NCBI GenBank assembly: GCA_024692235.1
Contig: JAILMW010000032.1
Span: 44,093 to 108,092 of the forward strand
DNA: 64,000 nucleotides
Direction of reading: 5' to 3'
DNA from: Saccharofermentans sp.
Lineage (GTDB): Bacteria; Bacillota; Clostridia; Saccharofermentanales; Saccharofermentanaceae
Numbering within the stretch: the stretch's first letter is position 1; each line of letters opens with the position of its first letter. The position numbers and the translations under genes were made by a program. This document shows positions 25,256-35,825 of the stretch, in pieces. The notes below the pieces were generated by a model. The model searched no databases. It worked only from the letters and a program-made list of their open reading frames with translations, and was not told the origin of the DNA.

Positions 25256-26569
25256 TTAATCAAGGAATCCCCTGTAATTTTTCGTTACGAGCTGGCTCTC
25301 GATCTGTACAACAAGATCGTTTGCTACGCCCGTAAGGATCAATACGGATGTTCCTGCGAACCAAACGTTCTCAAGACCGGTGAAGAGGCTGATGAGCGTA
25401 GGTACGAGACATACAGCAGAAAGGAAAAGACCGTCAGCCCAGTTGAGGTTGTTGGCTACCTTAAGGATGTAGTTCGTAGTCGGCTTACCGGGTCTCTGAC
25501 CGGGAATGAAACCGCCGTTCTTCTGAATACTGTTACTGATCTCAATCGGGTTGAACTGGATCAACGAATAGAAGAATGTGAACAGTATGATCAGGATGAA
25601 GTAGGAAATGTAGTAATAGGGACTTGTGTTGAAGTCTCTAAACCACTTTACTACAGGGTTTGTGCTTGCAGAGAAGAACATGGTGATTATCATCGAAGGC
25701 ATCGCAAGGAGCGACATCGCGAAGATAACAGGCATAACACCGGACTGGTTTACCTTGAGAGGTATGTAGGAGTTCTGGCCTCCGTATACCTTTCTTCCGA
25801 CAGTCTTCTTGGAATACTGTACGGGGATCCTTCTCTCAGCGTTCTGAACATAGACAACAAATACGATGATGCCGATAGCAGCGACAGCAACAACTACGAA
25901 TACTGCAATAGCGGCGAGGGTACCGAGGACGGGATTTCCGATCCTACCGTTAACCTCTGTTGACTTGTTCATAAGGTTCATTGCCATGTTCGGGAGTCTT
26001 GTTACGATACCTGAGAAGATTAGCAATGATATACCGTTACCGATACCCTTCTCGTTGATCCTCTCACCGAGCCAGATAACAAAACATGTACCGGCTGTGA
26101 AAGAGATGATTACGAGGATGGCGCAAAGCCACTTAGGGATCGAAGTGATCATAGCAGAACGTGTTGAGTAACAGAAGAGGCTGGCCTGAAGAAGAGCAAG
26201 ACCGATAGCACCGTAACGGTTGATCTTTGTCATCTTCTTTCTTCCTGCCTCGCCTTCCTTAGCAAGGTTCTCAAGTGCAGGAATGACAACTGTCAACAAC
26301 TGGATGATGATCGACGCATTGATATAGGGTGAGATACCCATTGCGAAGATCGTCGCGGCGTAGAGGCCGCCGCCCGAGATGATATCCATCATCGAGCCGA
26401 GCTGACCCCAGCCTTTAACGAGTTCTGTAAATGTCTCTCTGTCGAGTCCCGGAACGGGGATCAAGCCGCCAATCTGATAAAGCGCAAGGATCATCAATGT
26501 GTAGAGGATCTTCTTGCGAAGGTCGGGTAAGCGGAAAGCCTTGATCAGAGTGTCAAATAAACCTCTCAT
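25256..26569 (-). CDS. secY: Preprotein translocase subunit SecY
   Basis: Pore of the Sec translocon, 437 residues and ten TM helices. Shows the plug region MDIISGGGLYAATIFAMGISPYINASI, the cytoplasmic RRIPVQYSKK loop and the C-terminal GFIPGQRPGKPT loop that binds SecA. Starts 3 nt after rplO. Confidence 0.98.
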   Translation of the reverse strand: MRGLFDTLIKAFRLPDLRKKILYTLMILALYQIGGLIPVPGLDRETFTELVKGWGQLGSMMDIISGGGLYAATIFAMGISPYINASIIIQLLTVVIPALENLAKEGEAGRKKMTKINRYGAIGLALLQASLFCYSTRSAMITSIPKWLCAILVIISFTAGTCFVIWLGERINEKGIGNGISLLIFSGIVTRLPNMAMNLMNKSTEVNGRIGNPVLGTLAAIAVFVVVAVAAIGIIVFVVYVQNAERRIPVQYSKKTVGRKVYGGQNSYIPLKVNQSGVMPVIFAMSLLAMPSMIITMFFSASTNPVVKWFRDFNTSPYYYISYFILIILFTFFYSLIQFNPIEISNSIQKNGGFIPGQRPGKPTTNYILKVANNLNWADGLFLSAVCLVPTLISLFTGLENVWFAGTSVLILTGVANDLVVQIESQLVTKNYRGFLD

Positions 26570-26572
26570 TTA

Positions 26573-27016
26573 TCAGACCTCCTCAGCCGTTCCACCAGCC
26601 TTTTCGATCTTCTCCTTTGCAGAAGCAGTGAACTTAGCAGCCTTAACGTTGAGCTTCTTGGAAAGCTCTCCGTTACCGAGGATCTTAACACCATCATTTA
26701 CCTTAGGAAGTGTGATGATACCAGCCTCAGCAAGTGTAGCTGCTGTTACCTCTGTACCGTCAGCGAGCTTCTCAAGGTCAGAAACGTTTACTTCGATATA
26801 ATCGAGAGCGAAACGCTTATTGTTGAAACCTCTCTTGGGCAGACGTCTGTAAAGAGGCATCTGACCACCTTCAAATCCGGGACGAACTCCGCCGCCGGAA
26901 CGAGCCTTCTGGCCCTTATGACCACGACCGGATGTCTTTCCGTTACCGGATCCTGCGCCGCGTCCCTTGCGGTAAGCCTTAACGCTTCCGCCCGAAGTCA
27001 ATTCATTGAGCTTCAT
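26573..27016 (-). CDS. rplO: 50S ribosomal protein uL15
   Basis: 147 residues; glycine/arginine-rich start ([24 protein letters not shown] region) that threads into 23S rRNA, then a globular domain. It follows rpsE by 23 nt with no rpmD between them. Confidence 0.98.
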   Translation of the reverse strand: MKLNELTSGGSVKAYRKGRGAGSGNGKTSGRGHKGQKARSGGGVRPGFEGGQMPLYRRLPKRGFNNKRFALDYIEVNVSDLEKLADGTEVTAATLAEAGIITLPKVNDGVKILGNGELSKKLNVKAAKFTASAKEKIEKAGGTAEEV

Positions 27017-27039
27017 TAATCTATACCTCCAAATCGCTA

Positions 27040-27531
27040 TTAACGGATTTCTTCAACGGACTTTCCGCGAAGTCTTGCAACTTCCTCGATGGACTTAAGG
27101 TTCTTAAGACCTTCGAGAGTAGCGTTAACCATGTTGTTGGGGTTGTTGGAACCCAGAGACTTCGTACGGATATCTGTGATACCGGCGAGCTCGCATACAG
27201 CACGAACAGGACCGCCGGCGATAACACCGGTACCGCTTGCAGCGGGCTTCATAACGATCTTAGCTGCGCTGAATTCAGCCAATGTCTCATGAGGGATAGT
27301 ACCGTTAAGTACAGGAACCTCGATGATGTTCTTCTTAGCTTCCTCGATACCCTTGCGGATAGCGTCGGGTACCTCAGCAGCCTTACCGATTCCCTTACCT
27401 ACGTGTCCGTTCTCGTCACCGACGATTACGAGTGCAGCGAAACGGAAGTTACGTCCACCCTTAACAGTCTTGGATACACGACCGATGTGGATTACCTTTT
27501 CCTTCAATTCTACGTTAGGATCTAAAGCCAT
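27040..27531 (-). CDS. rpsE: 30S ribosomal protein uS5
   Basis: 163 residues; decoding-fidelity and mRNA-unwinding protein. Contains [20 protein letters not shown] and the C-terminal [18 protein letters not shown]. In most bacteria rpmD would come next. Confidence 0.98.
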   Translation of the reverse strand: MALDPNVELKEKVIHIGRVSKTVKGGRNFRFAALVIVGDENGHVGKGIGKAAEVPDAIRKGIEEAKKNIIEVPVLNGTIPHETLAEFSAAKIVMKPAASGTGVIAGGPVRAVCELAGITDIRTKSLGSNNPNNMVNATLEGLKNLKSIEEVARLRGKSVEEIR

Positions 27532-27549
27532 TTAAAAATCTCCTCCTGA

Positions 27550-27918
27550 TTAGAATGAGAGTCCGGCTTCACGAGCCGCCTCTGCAAGAGCTGCTACTCT
27601 TCCGTGGTAGATATATCCGCCACGATCAAAGACAACTTCCTTGATATCCTTAGCGAGAGCACGCTCTGCTACGAGCTTACCTACCTGAGTTGCAGCATCG
27701 ATGTTGCTGCCGTTGCTTGTTGCGGACTTAACGTCCTTGTCAAGTGAAGAAGCACTTACAAGTGTTACGGCATTTGTATCGTCGATAACCTGAGCGTAGA
27801 TGTGGCTGTTACTCCTGAATACGCACAAACGAGGGCACTCGGGTGTACCGGAAACCTTCTTACGTACACGGAGATGCTTTCTTTTACGAATTTCGTTCTT
27901 ATCAATCTTATTAATCAT
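27550..27918 (-). CDS. rplR: 50S ribosomal protein uL18
   Basis: 122 residues; binds 5S rRNA. Basic N-terminus ([21 protein letters not shown]) and C-terminal [21 protein letters not shown]. Confidence 0.98.
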   Translation of the reverse strand: MINKIDKNEIRKRKHLRVRKKVSGTPECPRLCVFRSNSHIYAQVIDDTNAVTLVSASSLDKDVKSATSNGSNIDAATQVGKLVAERALAKDIKEVVFDRGGYIYHGRVAALAEAAREAGLSF

Positions 27919-27935
27919 ATCAAATGCCTCCCCGA

Positions 27936-28478
27936 TTACTTCTTAGCTCCGGTCTTACCTTCCTTGACTCTAAGGTGCTCGTTAGCATACTTGATACCCT
28001 TGCCCTTATAAACGTCAGGAACTCTGAGCTTACGGATCTTTGCTGCGGTCTCGCCAACGAGCTGCTTGTCAGCGCCCTTAACGATAACCTGTGTCTGGGA
28101 AGGAACTTCGATAGTGATTCCTTCGGGTTCTATTACTTCGATAGGGTGAGAATAACCGAGGTTGAATGTAACCTTGTTACCCTGCTTTGTAGCTCTGTAA
28201 CCAACACCGTTGATCTCGAGTTCCTTGGAGAAGCCCTCGGATACACCGATGACCATGTTGTTGATAAGAGAGCGTGTAAGACCGTGAAGAGCTCTGTGAG
28301 CCTTATCATCAGAGGGTCTTTCTACTGTGATAACAGCGCCGTCAACCTTAACTGTCATGTCGGGATGGATATCCATCTCAAGTGTGGACTTAGCGCCCTT
28401 GACAGTGATGTGCTGGCCGTCGAGCTTAACCTCAACACCTGCAGGTACTGTTATCGGCATTCTACCGATTCTTGACAT
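27936..28478 (-). CDS. rplF: 50S ribosomal protein uL6
   Basis: 180 residues with two related domains; near the factor-binding site. Opens [17 protein letters not shown] and ends with [20 protein letters not shown] 96-nt gap to rpsH contains a hairpin formed by CCCGTTCG and CGAACAGGG around 28510-28540. Confidence 0.98.
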   Translation of the reverse strand: MSRIGRMPITVPAGVEVKLDGQHITVKGAKSTLEMDIHPDMTVKVDGAVITVERPSDDKAHRALHGLTRSLINNMVIGVSEGFSKELEINGVGYRATKQGNKVTFNLGYSHPIEVIEPEGITIEVPSQTQVIVKGADKQLVGETAAKIRKLRVPDVYKGKGIKYANEHLRVKEGKTGAKK

Positions 28479-28574
28479 ATTTCTTTCCTCCTGCTCTTTA
28501 GATTATGTTCCCTGTTCGATATGTCTGACGAACGGGAGCTTTTCAGAGATGTATAAAAACTTCTTACGAAGCAA

Positions 28575-28970
28575 TTACCATACGTATGCGAGAACTTCGC
28601 CGCCAACGCCGAGCTTTCTTGCAGCCTTGTCTGTCATAACTCCCTTGGATGTGGAGATGATAGCGATACCGAGGCCGCCCAATACATAAGGAAGGTTCTC
28701 CTTATCAGCGTATGTACGAAGACCGGGCTTACTTATTCTCTTGATACCGGAGATGACATGCTTCTTGCCGGAGTACTTAAGTGTAACTGTGATAGTACCC
28801 TGCTTGTTGTCATCAGCGCACTCGAACTTAGCTATATATCCTTCGTCCAACAGAATCTGAGCGATAGCCTTCTTAAGGTTGGAAGCAGGGATAGTAACAG
28901 TCGCGTGACCGGCGTTACCTGCGTTACGAATTCTCGTAAGCATATCTGCAATAGCATCTGTGATCTGCAT
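28575..28970 (-). CDS. rpsH: 30S ribosomal protein uS8
   Basis: 131 residues; 16S-binding assembly protein. Starts [20 protein letters not shown] and ends with the conserved [26 protein letters not shown] type of tail. Regulator of the spc operon in E. coli. Confidence 0.98.
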   Translation of the reverse strand: MQITDAIADMLTRIRNAGNAGHATVTIPASNLKKAIAQILLDEGYIAKFECADDNKQGTITVTLKYSGKKHVISGIKRISKPGLRTYADKENLPYVLGGLGIAIISTSKGVMTDKAARKLGVGGEVLAYVW

Positions 28971-28998
28971 TATAATTTCCTCCTAAATTCTGCTGTAA

Positions 28999-29184
28999 TT
29001 ACCAGCTAGCCTTCTTAACACCGGGGATCTGTCCCTTATAAGCCAGATCACGGAAGCAAAGACGGCAGATACCATACTTACGGATGTATGAATGAGGTCT
29101 GCCACAGAGCTTGCAACGATTGTGCTGCTGTGTAGAAAACTTCGGAGTCTTCTGTGCTTTAAGAATCATTGACTTCTTTGCCAT
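28999..29184 (-). CDS. rpsN: 30S ribosomal protein uS14, zinc type
   Basis: 61 residues, short type Z form with two CxxC pairs (RCKLCGRP and CRLCFRD). Confidence 0.98.
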   Translation of the reverse strand: MAKKSMILKAQKTPKFSTQQHNRCKLCGRPHSYIRKYGICRLCFRDLAYKGQIPGVKKASW

Positions 29185-29202
29185 GTATTATTCTCCTCCC
29201 AA

Positions 29203-29742
29203 TCACTTACGGAACGGCATTCCCATGAGCTCCAAGAGAGTCTTGGCTTCCTCATCGGACTTAGCTGTTGTAACAATAATGATATCCATACCACGGATCT
29301 TATCGATCTTATCGTAATCGATCTCAGGGAACATAAGCTGCTCCTTGATACCCATAGCGTAGTTACCGTGACCGTCGAAAGAGTTAGGGTTGATACCACG
29401 GAAGTCACGAACACGGGGAAGAGCGATAGAGATAAGCTTGTCGAGGAAATAATACATATTCTCTCCACGAAGAGTTACCTTACAACCGATCTTCATTCCG
29501 TCTCTGAGCTTGAAAGCTGCAACAGACTTGGATGCTACAGTAGCGATGGGCTTCTGACCTGCGATGATACCCATGTCGCGCATAGCGTTGTCGAGAGCCT
29601 TAGGGTTATCCTTAACCTCACCGACACCCATGTTGAGAACGATCTTCTCGATCTTGGGAATCTGCATAACAGACTCGTACTTGAAAGTCTCCTTAAGTGC
29701 AGGAGCTACTTCAGATGTATACTTTTCTTTTAATCTGGACAT
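29203..29742 (-). CDS. rplE: 50S ribosomal protein uL5
   Basis: 179 residues; binds 5S rRNA and contacts P-site tRNA. Contains [13 protein letters not shown] and [20 protein letters not shown]. Confidence 0.98.
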   Translation of the reverse strand: MSRLKEKYTSEVAPALKETFKYESVMQIPKIEKIVLNMGVGEVKDNPKALDNAMRDMGIIAGQKPIATVASKSVAAFKLRDGMKIGCKVTLRGENMYYFLDKLISIALPRVRDFRGINPNSFDGHGNYAMGIKEQLMFPEIDYDKIDKIRGMDIIIVTTAKSDEEAKTLLELMGMPFRK

Positions 29743-29757
29743 CTACTTACTCCCCCC

Positions 29758-30099
29758 TTACTTAGCCTTCTTAACAGTGTCGATTACAGCACCGCACTTC
29801 TTGCATACACGATCCTTGGATCCGTCTGCGTTAACAACTGCGGATACTCTTGTTGCCTTGCCGCACTTAGGGCAAACGATCATGACGTTGGAAGCGTCAA
29901 CTGAGCCTTCACGCTCGATGATTCCGCCTACCTCAGCCTGCGTTCTAGCCTTCTGGTGCTTCTTGATGATGTTTACGCCTTCAACGTAAACACGACCTGT
30001 CTCGGGCTCAGTCTTGAGGACCTTACCTGTTGTGCCCTTGTCCTTACCGGAAATGACGATAACCTGATCGTCCTTCTTTACGTGAATCTTATTAGCCAT
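29758..30099 (-). CDS. rplX: 50S ribosomal protein uL24
   Basis: 113 residues; assembly initiator with KOW motif (DQVIVISGKDKGTTGKVLK). The C-terminus carries CPKCGK and CKKCGA, a zinc ribbon present only in some lineages. Confidence 0.98.
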   Translation of the reverse strand: MANKIHVKKDDQVIVISGKDKGTTGKVLKTEPETGRVYVEGVNIIKKHQKARTQAEVGGIIEREGSVDASNVMIVCPKCGKATRVSAVVNADGSKDRVCKKCGAVIDTVKKAK

Positions 30100-30115
30100 A
30101 TCTTCAGAGCCCTCC

Positions 30116-30484
30116 TTACAATACTTCCGGAGCGAGAGAAAGGATCTTCATGTAGTCCTTGTCTCTAAGCTCTCTTGCAATTGGTCCAAAGATACGAGTT
30201 CCACGAGGGTTCTTGTCTTCCTTGATGATAACTGCAGCGTTCTCATCGAACTTGATATAAGAACCGTCAGCTCTCCTGACGCCTCTCTTTGTACGTACTA
30301 CTACTGCACGAACAACATCACCCTTCTTGACCATGCCGCCGGGAGCAGCTGTCTTTACGGAGCAAACGATAACATCGCCAATGTTGGCGTACTTACGCCA
30401 TGAACCGCCGAGTACCTTGATGCAGGCAAGCTCTTTAGCTCCTGTGTTGTCGGCAGATCTAAGTCTGGATTCAACCTGAATCAT
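30116..30484 (-). CDS. rplN: 50S ribosomal protein uL14
   Basis: 122 residues; opens [19 protein letters not shown] and contains [17 protein letters not shown]. Forms an intersubunit bridge. Confidence 0.98.
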   Translation of the reverse strand: MIQVESRLRSADNTGAKELACIKVLGGSWRKYANIGDVIVCSVKTAAPGGMVKKGDVVRAVVVRTKRGVRRADGSYIKFDENAAVIIKEDKNPRGTRIFGPIARELRDKDYMKILSLAPEVL

Positions 30485-30509
30485 CTGATATATCCTCCTT
30501 TAGCCTGCA

Positions 30510-30767
30510 TTACTTAGCCTTCTCGATTATCTCGACAAGTCTCCATCTCTTATCCTTAGAGATAGGGCGTGTCTCCATAACCTGAACCTTATCGCCTGCT
30601 TTAGCCTCGTTATTCTCGTCGTGAGCCTTAAGCTTGTAGGTTCTCTTCATGATCTTTCCGTACAGAGGGTGCTTAACATGCTCTACTACAGAAACTGTTA
30701 TAGTCTTGTCCATCTTATCGGATGTAACAATACCGACTCTGTTCTTTCTGAGGTTTCTTTCAGCCAT
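30510..30767 (-). CDS. rpsQ: 30S ribosomal protein uS17
   Basis: 85 residues; OB-fold 16S-binding protein with [16 protein letters not shown] and [19 protein letters not shown]. Confidence 0.98.
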   Translation of the reverse strand: MAERNLRKNRVGIVTSDKMDKTITVSVVEHVKHPLYGKIMKRTYKLKAHDENNEAKAGDKVQVMETRPISKDKRWRLVEIIEKAK

Positions 30768-30782
30768 TTGCGTGTGTCCCCC

Positions 30783-30983
30783 TTAGTTAGCCGCCTTGAG
30801 CTCTTGCTCGCGGATGATTGTCTTTACTCTAGCGATATCTCTCTTGCAGTTAACGATCTGCTGAGGATTCTCAAGCTGGTTTGTAGCGTGCTGGAAACGA
30901 AGCTTGAAAAGTTCTTCTCTAAGAGAAACAAGTTCCTTCTGAAGTTCTTCAGTTGTCTTCTTACGGATATCATCAGCCTTCAT
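30783..30983 (-). CDS. rpmC: 50S ribosomal protein uL29
   Basis: 66 residues, helical hairpin at the exit tunnel ([20 protein letters not shown]). Overlaps rplP by 11 nt. Confidence 0.98.
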   Translation of the reverse strand: MKADDIRKKTTEELQKELVSLREELFKLRFQHATNQLENPQQIVNCKRDIARVKTIIREQELKAAN

Positions 30984-31398
30984 TTACCTGGTCCTCCTTC
31001 TTAACGAACTTTACCTTACAAGGAAGCTTGTGACCTGCAAGTCTCATAGCCTCTCTAGCCTGCTCTTCTGTAACACCTGCGATCTCGAAGAGTACTCTTC
31101 CGGGCTTAACTACTGATACCCAGTACTCTACTGCGCCCTTACCGGAACCCATTCGAGCCTCAGCGGGATGCTTTGTGATAGGCTTATCGGGGAAGATCTT
31201 GATCCAGACCTTACCGCCTCTCTTAACGTATCTGTTGATAGCGATACGGGCAGCCTCGATCTGATTGGATCTGATCCAGCAGGGCTCTGTTGCCATGATA
31301 CCGTAATCACCGTATACAACCTTGTTACCGCGCATTGCCTTACCCTTAAGGTTACCGCGATGCTGCTTTCTGTGCTTTACTCTCTTAGGAAGTAACAT
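30973..31398 (-). CDS. rplP: 50S ribosomal protein uL16
   Basis: 141 residues; near the A-site tRNA. Starts [39 protein letters not shown] is the conserved loop. Overlaps rpsC by one base and rpmC by 11. Confidence 0.98.
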   Translation of the reverse strand: MLLPKRVKHRKQHRGNLKGKAMRGNKVVYGDYGIMATEPCWIRSNQIEAARIAINRYVKRGGKVWIKIFPDKPITKHPAEARMGSGKGAVEYWVSVVKPGRVLFEIAGVTEEQAREAMRLAGHKLPCKVKFVKKEDQVNEG

Positions 31399-32129
31399 CA
31401 GTTTTCACCTCCATCTGTTGTTGCGACAGCCTTCTTCTCAGGAAGGACCTCACCGTTGTAGATCCATACCTTAACACCGATAACACCGTATGTTGTGTTA
31501 GCCTCTGCGAAGCCGTAGTCGATGTCTGCACGAAGTGTCTGAAGAGGGATAGTACCCTCGTGATAAGACTCGGATCTTGCGATCTCGGCACCGCCAAGAC
31601 GACCGGAACATGTTGTCTTGATTCCCTTGATGCCCTGCTTCATAGCAGATGTCATTGCCTTCTTCATAGCTCTTCTGAAGCTGATACGATTCTCAAGCTG
31701 AGAAGCGATGTTCTCTGCAACGAGTTTAGCGTTGGAATCGACGTTCTTAACTTCCTTGACCTCAACCTTAAAATCCTTACCGAACTTCTTGGAGAGAGCC
31801 TTTGTAAGAGCCTCGATACCTGCACCCTTGGAACCGATAACAAGACCGGGTCTTGCAACGTTAAGAACTACAGTTGTCTTATCAGCGCCCTTACGCTCGA
31901 TACCGATCGAAGAGATACCTGCAACGTTCTTACGGCTCTCATCGATGGGCTTCTTGGAATTCTTAGAAGCGTTCTTGATGATAACATCAGACTGCTTAGA
32001 GATGAAATCACGGATCTGCTTGTCCTCGACAAGGAAATCACTGAATGTCTTCTTATCGGCATACCAACGTGTATCCCAATCCTTGATAACGCCTACCCTT
32101 AAACCATGGGGGTTAACTTTCTGACCCAT
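31398..32129 (-). CDS. rpsC: 30S ribosomal protein uS3
   Basis: 243 residues; KH domain ([16 protein letters not shown]) and C-terminal domain that line the mRNA entry. Starts [20 protein letters not shown]. Confidence 0.98.
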   Translation of the reverse strand: MGQKVNPHGLRVGVIKDWDTRWYADKKTFSDFLVEDKQIRDFISKQSDVIIKNASKNSKKPIDESRKNVAGISSIGIERKGADKTTVVLNVARPGLVIGSKGAGIEALTKALSKKFGKDFKVEVKEVKNVDSNAKLVAENIASQLENRISFRRAMKKAMTSAMKQGIKGIKTTCSGRLGGAEIARSESYHEGTIPLQTLRADIDYGFAEANTTYGVIGVKVWIYNGEVLPEKKAVATTDGGEN

Positions 32130-32141
32130 GCGATATCCTCC

Positions 32142-32618
32142 TTATACTCTTTCCTTGAGAACTACAGTTACGTGACTTGTTCTCTTGTTGATTCTGTTAG
32201 CTGAACCTCTTGCTCTGGGCATGATCCTCTTGAGGATGGGGCCGGGATTAGCAAATGCATCAGCAACATAAAGGTCACCTCTGTTGAGTCCGTTGTTGTT
32301 AACAGCGTTAGCCTCTGCGGACTTAAGTACCTTTGTGAGGACGGGAGATGCAGCCTTCTGTGTGTACATAAGGATCGCATATGCGTCATCAATGGACTGA
32401 CCCTTGATAAGATCTGCAACGATCTTTACCTTTCTGGGTGTGATGCGGACATACTTAGCAGTAGCGATGCCCTGATCCTTGCCGAAGCCGAGGAGCTTTC
32501 TCTGCTTCTTTGTAGGAACGGGAAGCTTATTGCTCTTCTTAGCAGGAGCCGCATAAGCCTCGAGAATAGCCTCGCGGTTCTTCTCGATATTCTCTTTGCT
32601 TAAAATAATCTTTTCCAC
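32142..32618 (-). CDS. rplV: 50S ribosomal protein uL22, N-terminally extended
   Basis: 158 residues against about 110-113 in most bacteria. The usual protein starts near residue 50 (TAKYVRITPRKVKIVADLI) and carries the tunnel hairpin (ILKRIMPRARGSANRINKRT). The first ~45 residues (KENIEKNREAILEAYAAPAKK and a basic stretch) are extra. The frame has no later ATG before the conserved part and the first ATG is well spaced after rpsS, so the extension looks real. Confidence 0.97.
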   Translation of the reverse strand: MEKIILSKENIEKNREAILEAYAAPAKKSNKLPVPTKKQRKLLGFGKDQGIATAKYVRITPRKVKIVADLIKGQSIDDAYAILMYTQKAASPVLTKVLKSAEANAVNNNGLNRGDLYVADAFANPGPILKRIMPRARGSANRINKRTSHVTVVLKERV

Positions 32619-32636
32619 AATAGTTCCTCCTTACGA

Positions 32637-32915
32637 TCAGCGTGCGCCTGCGGACTTCTCGCCAACGTGTCCGCCGAACTTACGTGTAGGAGCGAACTCA
32701 CCAAGCTTGTGACCGATCATATCCTCTGTAACATATACAGGAACATGCTTACGTCCGTCATATACTGCGATTGTGTGGCCTACGAACTCAGGATAGATTG
32801 TAGAAGCGCGAGACCATGTCTGAACGATCTTCTTATCGTTAGCTTCGTTCAAAGCCGTAATTTTCTTCATAAGAGCGTCTTGTACAAAATAGCCCTTCTT
32901 AGTAGATCTACTCAT
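32637..32915 (-). CDS. rpsS: 30S ribosomal protein uS19
   Basis: 92 residues; head protein. [19 protein letters not shown] start and [18 protein letters not shown] near the end. Confidence 0.98.
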   Translation of the reverse strand: MSRSTKKGYFVQDALMKKITALNEANDKKIVQTWSRASTIYPEFVGHTIAVYDGRKHVPVYVTEDMIGHKLGEFAPTRKFGGHVGEKSAGAR

Positions 32916-32927
32916 CTCGACTCCTCC

Positions 32928-33758
32928 TTAACCCTTTCTGCTCTTAACAATATACTTGTTAGACTGCTTCTTCTTATTTCTCGTCTTCTTACCGAGAGTA
33001 GCAACACCCCAAGGTGTAACAGGGCCGGGAAGACCGATGGGAGACTTACCTTCACCACCACCATGAGGGTGATCGTTGGGGTTCATTACAACGCCTCGAA
33101 CAGAAGGTCTTACACCCATGTGACGCTTACGTCCTGCCTTACCGAGGTTAACGTTCTCATGCTCTGCGTTACCGATCTCACCGACCATTGCGCGGCACTT
33201 AACGGAAACCATTCTAACCTCACCGGAAGGAAGTCTTACCTGAGCGTAATCACCCTCCTTAGCCATGAGCTGAGCGGAAGAACCTGCAGTTCTTACCATC
33301 TGAGCACCCTTACCGGGCTTAAGCTCTACGCAACAGATAACTGTACCGACGGGGATATTAGCGATGGGAAGAACGTTACCTGCGATGATATCGCAATCTG
33401 TTCCGCTTACTACCTTATCGCCAACCTTAAGTCCGTTGGGAGCAAGGATATAAGACTTAACACCGTCAACATACTGGATAAGAGCGATGAAAGATGTTCT
33501 GTTAGGATCGTACTCGATTGCTGTAACAGTTGCGGGGATACCGTCTCTTGTTCTCTTCCAATCGATGATACGGATCTTCTTTCTGTTTCCGCCACCCTGG
33601 TGACGAACTGTGATACGACCGTAAGAGTTACGGCCTGCATTCTTCTTGCCGGTCTTAAGAAGGGCCTTCTCAGGTGCCTTCTTAGTAAGGACAGAATAGT
33701 CAGCGACTGTCATCTGTCGAACTGCCGGAGAAGTAGGATTAAATGTTTTTACTGCCAT
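32928..33758 (-). CDS. rplB: 50S ribosomal protein uL2
   Basis: 276 residues; needed for subunit joining and peptidyl transfer. Contains [15 protein letters not shown], and the conserved [21 protein letters not shown] with the key histidine. Confidence 0.98.
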   Translation of the reverse strand: MAVKTFNPTSPAVRQMTVADYSVLTKKAPEKALLKTGKKNAGRNSYGRITVRHQGGGNRKKIRIIDWKRTRDGIPATVTAIEYDPNRTSFIALIQYVDGVKSYILAPNGLKVGDKVVSGTDCDIIAGNVLPIANIPVGTVICCVELKPGKGAQMVRTAGSSAQLMAKEGDYAQVRLPSGEVRMVSVKCRAMVGEIGNAEHENVNLGKAGRKRHMGVRPSVRGVVMNPNDHPHGGGEGKSPIGLPGPVTPWGVATLGKKTRNKKKQSNKYIVKSRKG

Positions 33759-33782
33759 TTTTATTCACTCCTTATCTGACTG

Positions 33783-34139
33783 TTACTGGCCGAATCCAAA
33801 CTCTTCGATGGATGTCTTGAACTTCTTGCCGGCCTTTGTGTCCTTACCGCCCTTAGCAAGATAGGAAATATCCTTACCCTCTGTATCGATGGATACAACT
33901 GCCTTCTTGAAGGCGGGTGTTCTGCCGAGCTGATAACGCTGTCTCTTGAGCTTTCCGTCAAAGTTGGAAGTATTGACGCTTGTAACCTTAACACCGAAGA
34001 GCAGCTCAACTGCAGACTTGATCTCGGGCTTCTTTGCATCAACTGCAACCTTGAATGTGTACTTTCCGTCAGAGATCTCGTTTACGGACTTCTCTGTGAT
34101 AACGGGAGCCTTGATGATGTCCTGAGGTGCCTTACTCAT
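33783..34139 (-). CDS. rplW: 50S ribosomal protein uL23
   Basis: 118 residues, somewhat longer than usual (about 95-100); the exit-tunnel docking site for trigger factor and SRP. IKAPVITEKSVNEISDGKYTF is the conserved start; the additional residues are at the C-terminal end (GGKDTKAGKKFKTSIEEFGF). Confidence 0.97.
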   Translation of the reverse strand: MSKAPQDIIKAPVITEKSVNEISDGKYTFKVAVDAKKPEIKSAVELLFGVKVTSVNTSNFDGKLKRQRYQLGRTPAFKKAVVSIDTEGKDISYLAKGGKDTKAGKKFKTSIEEFGFGQ

Positions 34140-34759
34140 ACGTATACCTCCTGAATCTTCTCTACAGCAGCCTTTGTTACGAGGAAGCTGTCATACTTAA
34201 GGATGTCAAATACATTGATCGTATTAACAAGAGAAGTCTTAACATCAGGGATGTTCCTAGCGGAAAGGATAACCTTCTCGTTCTTCTCTTCTGTTACGAT
34301 GAGTGCACCCTTATCTGCGTTAAGAGCCTTGAGAGCCTTAACAACGTTAGCTGTCTTGATCTCATCGAGATTGATATCGTCAACAACGATGATCTTCTTA
34401 TCAAGGAGCTTAGAAGAAAGAGCAGACTTGATAGCAAGTCTCTTGATCTTCTTGGGAACCGTGTAGCTGTAATCCCTGGGCTTGGGTCCAAAGATGATTC
34501 CGCCGCCTACATACTGAGCAGAACGTGTGGAACCGTGACGCGCACGACCTGTTCCCTTCTGTCTCCAGGGGCGCTTACCGCCGCCTCTTACTTCACTTCT
34601 TGTCTTAGTGCATGATGTACCCTGACGACGATTAGCAAGCTGATTACGGATTACGACCGCGATAGCATTGGCATTGGGCTCAATACCGAAGATCTCATCC
34701 TTAAGCTCAATCGAACCGGTAACAGCACCGCTAAGATTGTAGATATCTAATTTAGCCAT
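34136..34759 (-). CDS. rplD: 50S ribosomal protein uL4
   Basis: 207 residues; tunnel constriction protein and, in proteobacteria, repressor of the S10 operon. Contains RSEVRGGGKRPWRQKGTGRARHG. The rpsJ leader in this window carries an attenuator that could be its target (inference). Confidence 0.98.
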   Translation of the reverse strand: MAKLDIYNLSGAVTGSIELKDEIFGIEPNANAIAVVIRNQLANRRQGTSCTKTRSEVRGGGKRPWRQKGTGRARHGSTRSAQYVGGGIIFGPKPRDYSYTVPKKIKRLAIKSALSSKLLDKKIIVVDDINLDEIKTANVVKALKALNADKGALIVTEEKNEKVILSARNIPDVKTSLVNTINVFDILKYDSFLVTKAAVEKIQEVYV

Positions 34760-34780
34760 TATCTTCTTCCTCCCGCCGTA

Positions 34781-35410
34781 TTACTTAGCCTTAACGGAGG
34801 ACTCAACTGTTACGAGACCACCCTTAGGACCGGGAACTGCGCCTCTAAGGACGAGGATTCCCCTGTCGCCGTCAACCATAACGACGCTCAAATTCTGAAC
34901 TGTGCAATTAACTGCACCCATATGTCCGGGCATCTTCTTGCCGGGAAGAACACGTGCAGGTGTAGAGTTGGCACCCATGGAACCTACTCTTCTGTGGTAC
35001 ATGGAACCGTGACCGGAAGGACCACCCTTCTGTCCGTGACGCTTGATGTTACCGGCATAACCCTTACCCTTGGATACACCGCTTACGTCTACGTGGTCAC
35101 CAACCGCGAACATGTCAGAGACCTTGATCTCCTGACCGAGAGAATACTCTTCCTCAGTCTGGAACTCGCGGATATAGCGCTTAACCTCAACGTCAGCCTT
35201 CTTGAACTGTCCCTTGTCAGGCTTGTTAACAAGCTTCTCACGAACAGCACCGCTGCCGACCTTGACAGCCTTGTAGCCGTCATTCTCAACCGTCTTGTTC
35301 TGAAGTACGTACATAGGCTCTACTTCGATAACGGTTGCCGGAATAACATTGCCGCTCTCATCGAAGAGCTGTGTCATACCGGACTTCTTGCCAATAATGA
35401 ACTTTGTCAT
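34781..35410 (-). CDS. rplC: 50S ribosomal protein uL3
   Basis: 209 residues; early assembly protein. MTKFIIGKKSGMTQLFDESG start and HRRVGSMGANSTPARVLPGKKMPGHMG region. A 103-nt gap with a GTTCGC/GCGAAC hairpin separates it from rpsJ. Confidence 0.98.
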   Translation of the reverse strand: MTKFIIGKKSGMTQLFDESGNVIPATVIEVEPMYVLQNKTVENDGYKAVKVGSGAVREKLVNKPDKGQFKKADVEVKRYIREFQTEEEYSLGQEIKVSDMFAVGDHVDVSGVSKGKGYAGNIKRHGQKGGPSGHGSMYHRRVGSMGANSTPARVLPGKKMPGHMGAVNCTVQNLSVVMVDGDRGILVLRGAVPGPKGGLVTVESSVKAK

Positions 35411-35513
35411 TCTTCTTTCCTCCTATTTAGGTTATTGGTTCGCCTTAGCGAACGTGACCTCGGCCGACAGATTTGGCGTTCTTATCGACCGATTAAAGCC
35501 GTAAGGGTTACTA

Positions 35514-35822
35514 TCAAACCTTGATCTCGATAGAAACACCTGCAGGCATGTCAAGCTTCTGAAGTGCATCAACTGTCTTAGCAGTAGGTGCGTATACGTC
35601 GATCAAACGCTTGTGTGTTCTCTGCTCGAACTGCTCACGAGAATCCTTGTACTTGTGAGGAGAACGAAGGATCGTAACGATCTCCTTCTCTGTGGGAAGC
35701 GGGATAGGACCGCTGAAGCTTGCACCTGTACGCTCTACTGCTGCGATGATGCTTGCTGCGCTCTCGTCGAGAAGTCTGTGATCATAAGCCTTGATCTTGA
35801 TTCTGAGCTTCTGTGTTGCCAT
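35514..35822 (-). CDS. rpsJ: 30S ribosomal protein uS10
   Basis: 102 residues starting [20 protein letters not shown]. The frame is open to 35858, but the ATG at 35822 has GGAGG at good distance and gives the standard length. First gene of the ribosomal cluster; also NusE, the partner of NusG/NusB in antitermination. Confidence 0.97.
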   Translation of the reverse strand: MATQKLRIKIKAYDHRLLDESAASIIAAVERTGASFSGPIPLPTEKEIVTILRSPHKYKDSREQFEQRTHKRLIDVYAPTAKTVDALQKLDMPAGVSIEIKV

Positions 35823-35825
35823 TTC

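Noticed and set aside
25250..25963. Plus-strand 237-residue open frame inside secY, and similar long frames opposite other genes
   Set aside because: They mirror well-conserved minus-strand genes, have biased composition and no family motif or ribosome site.
28555..28575. Terminator-like CTTC-GTAA-GAAG-TTTTT between rpsH and rplF
   Set aside because: The stem is only about 4 bp and it would cut the ribosomal cluster; judged chance.
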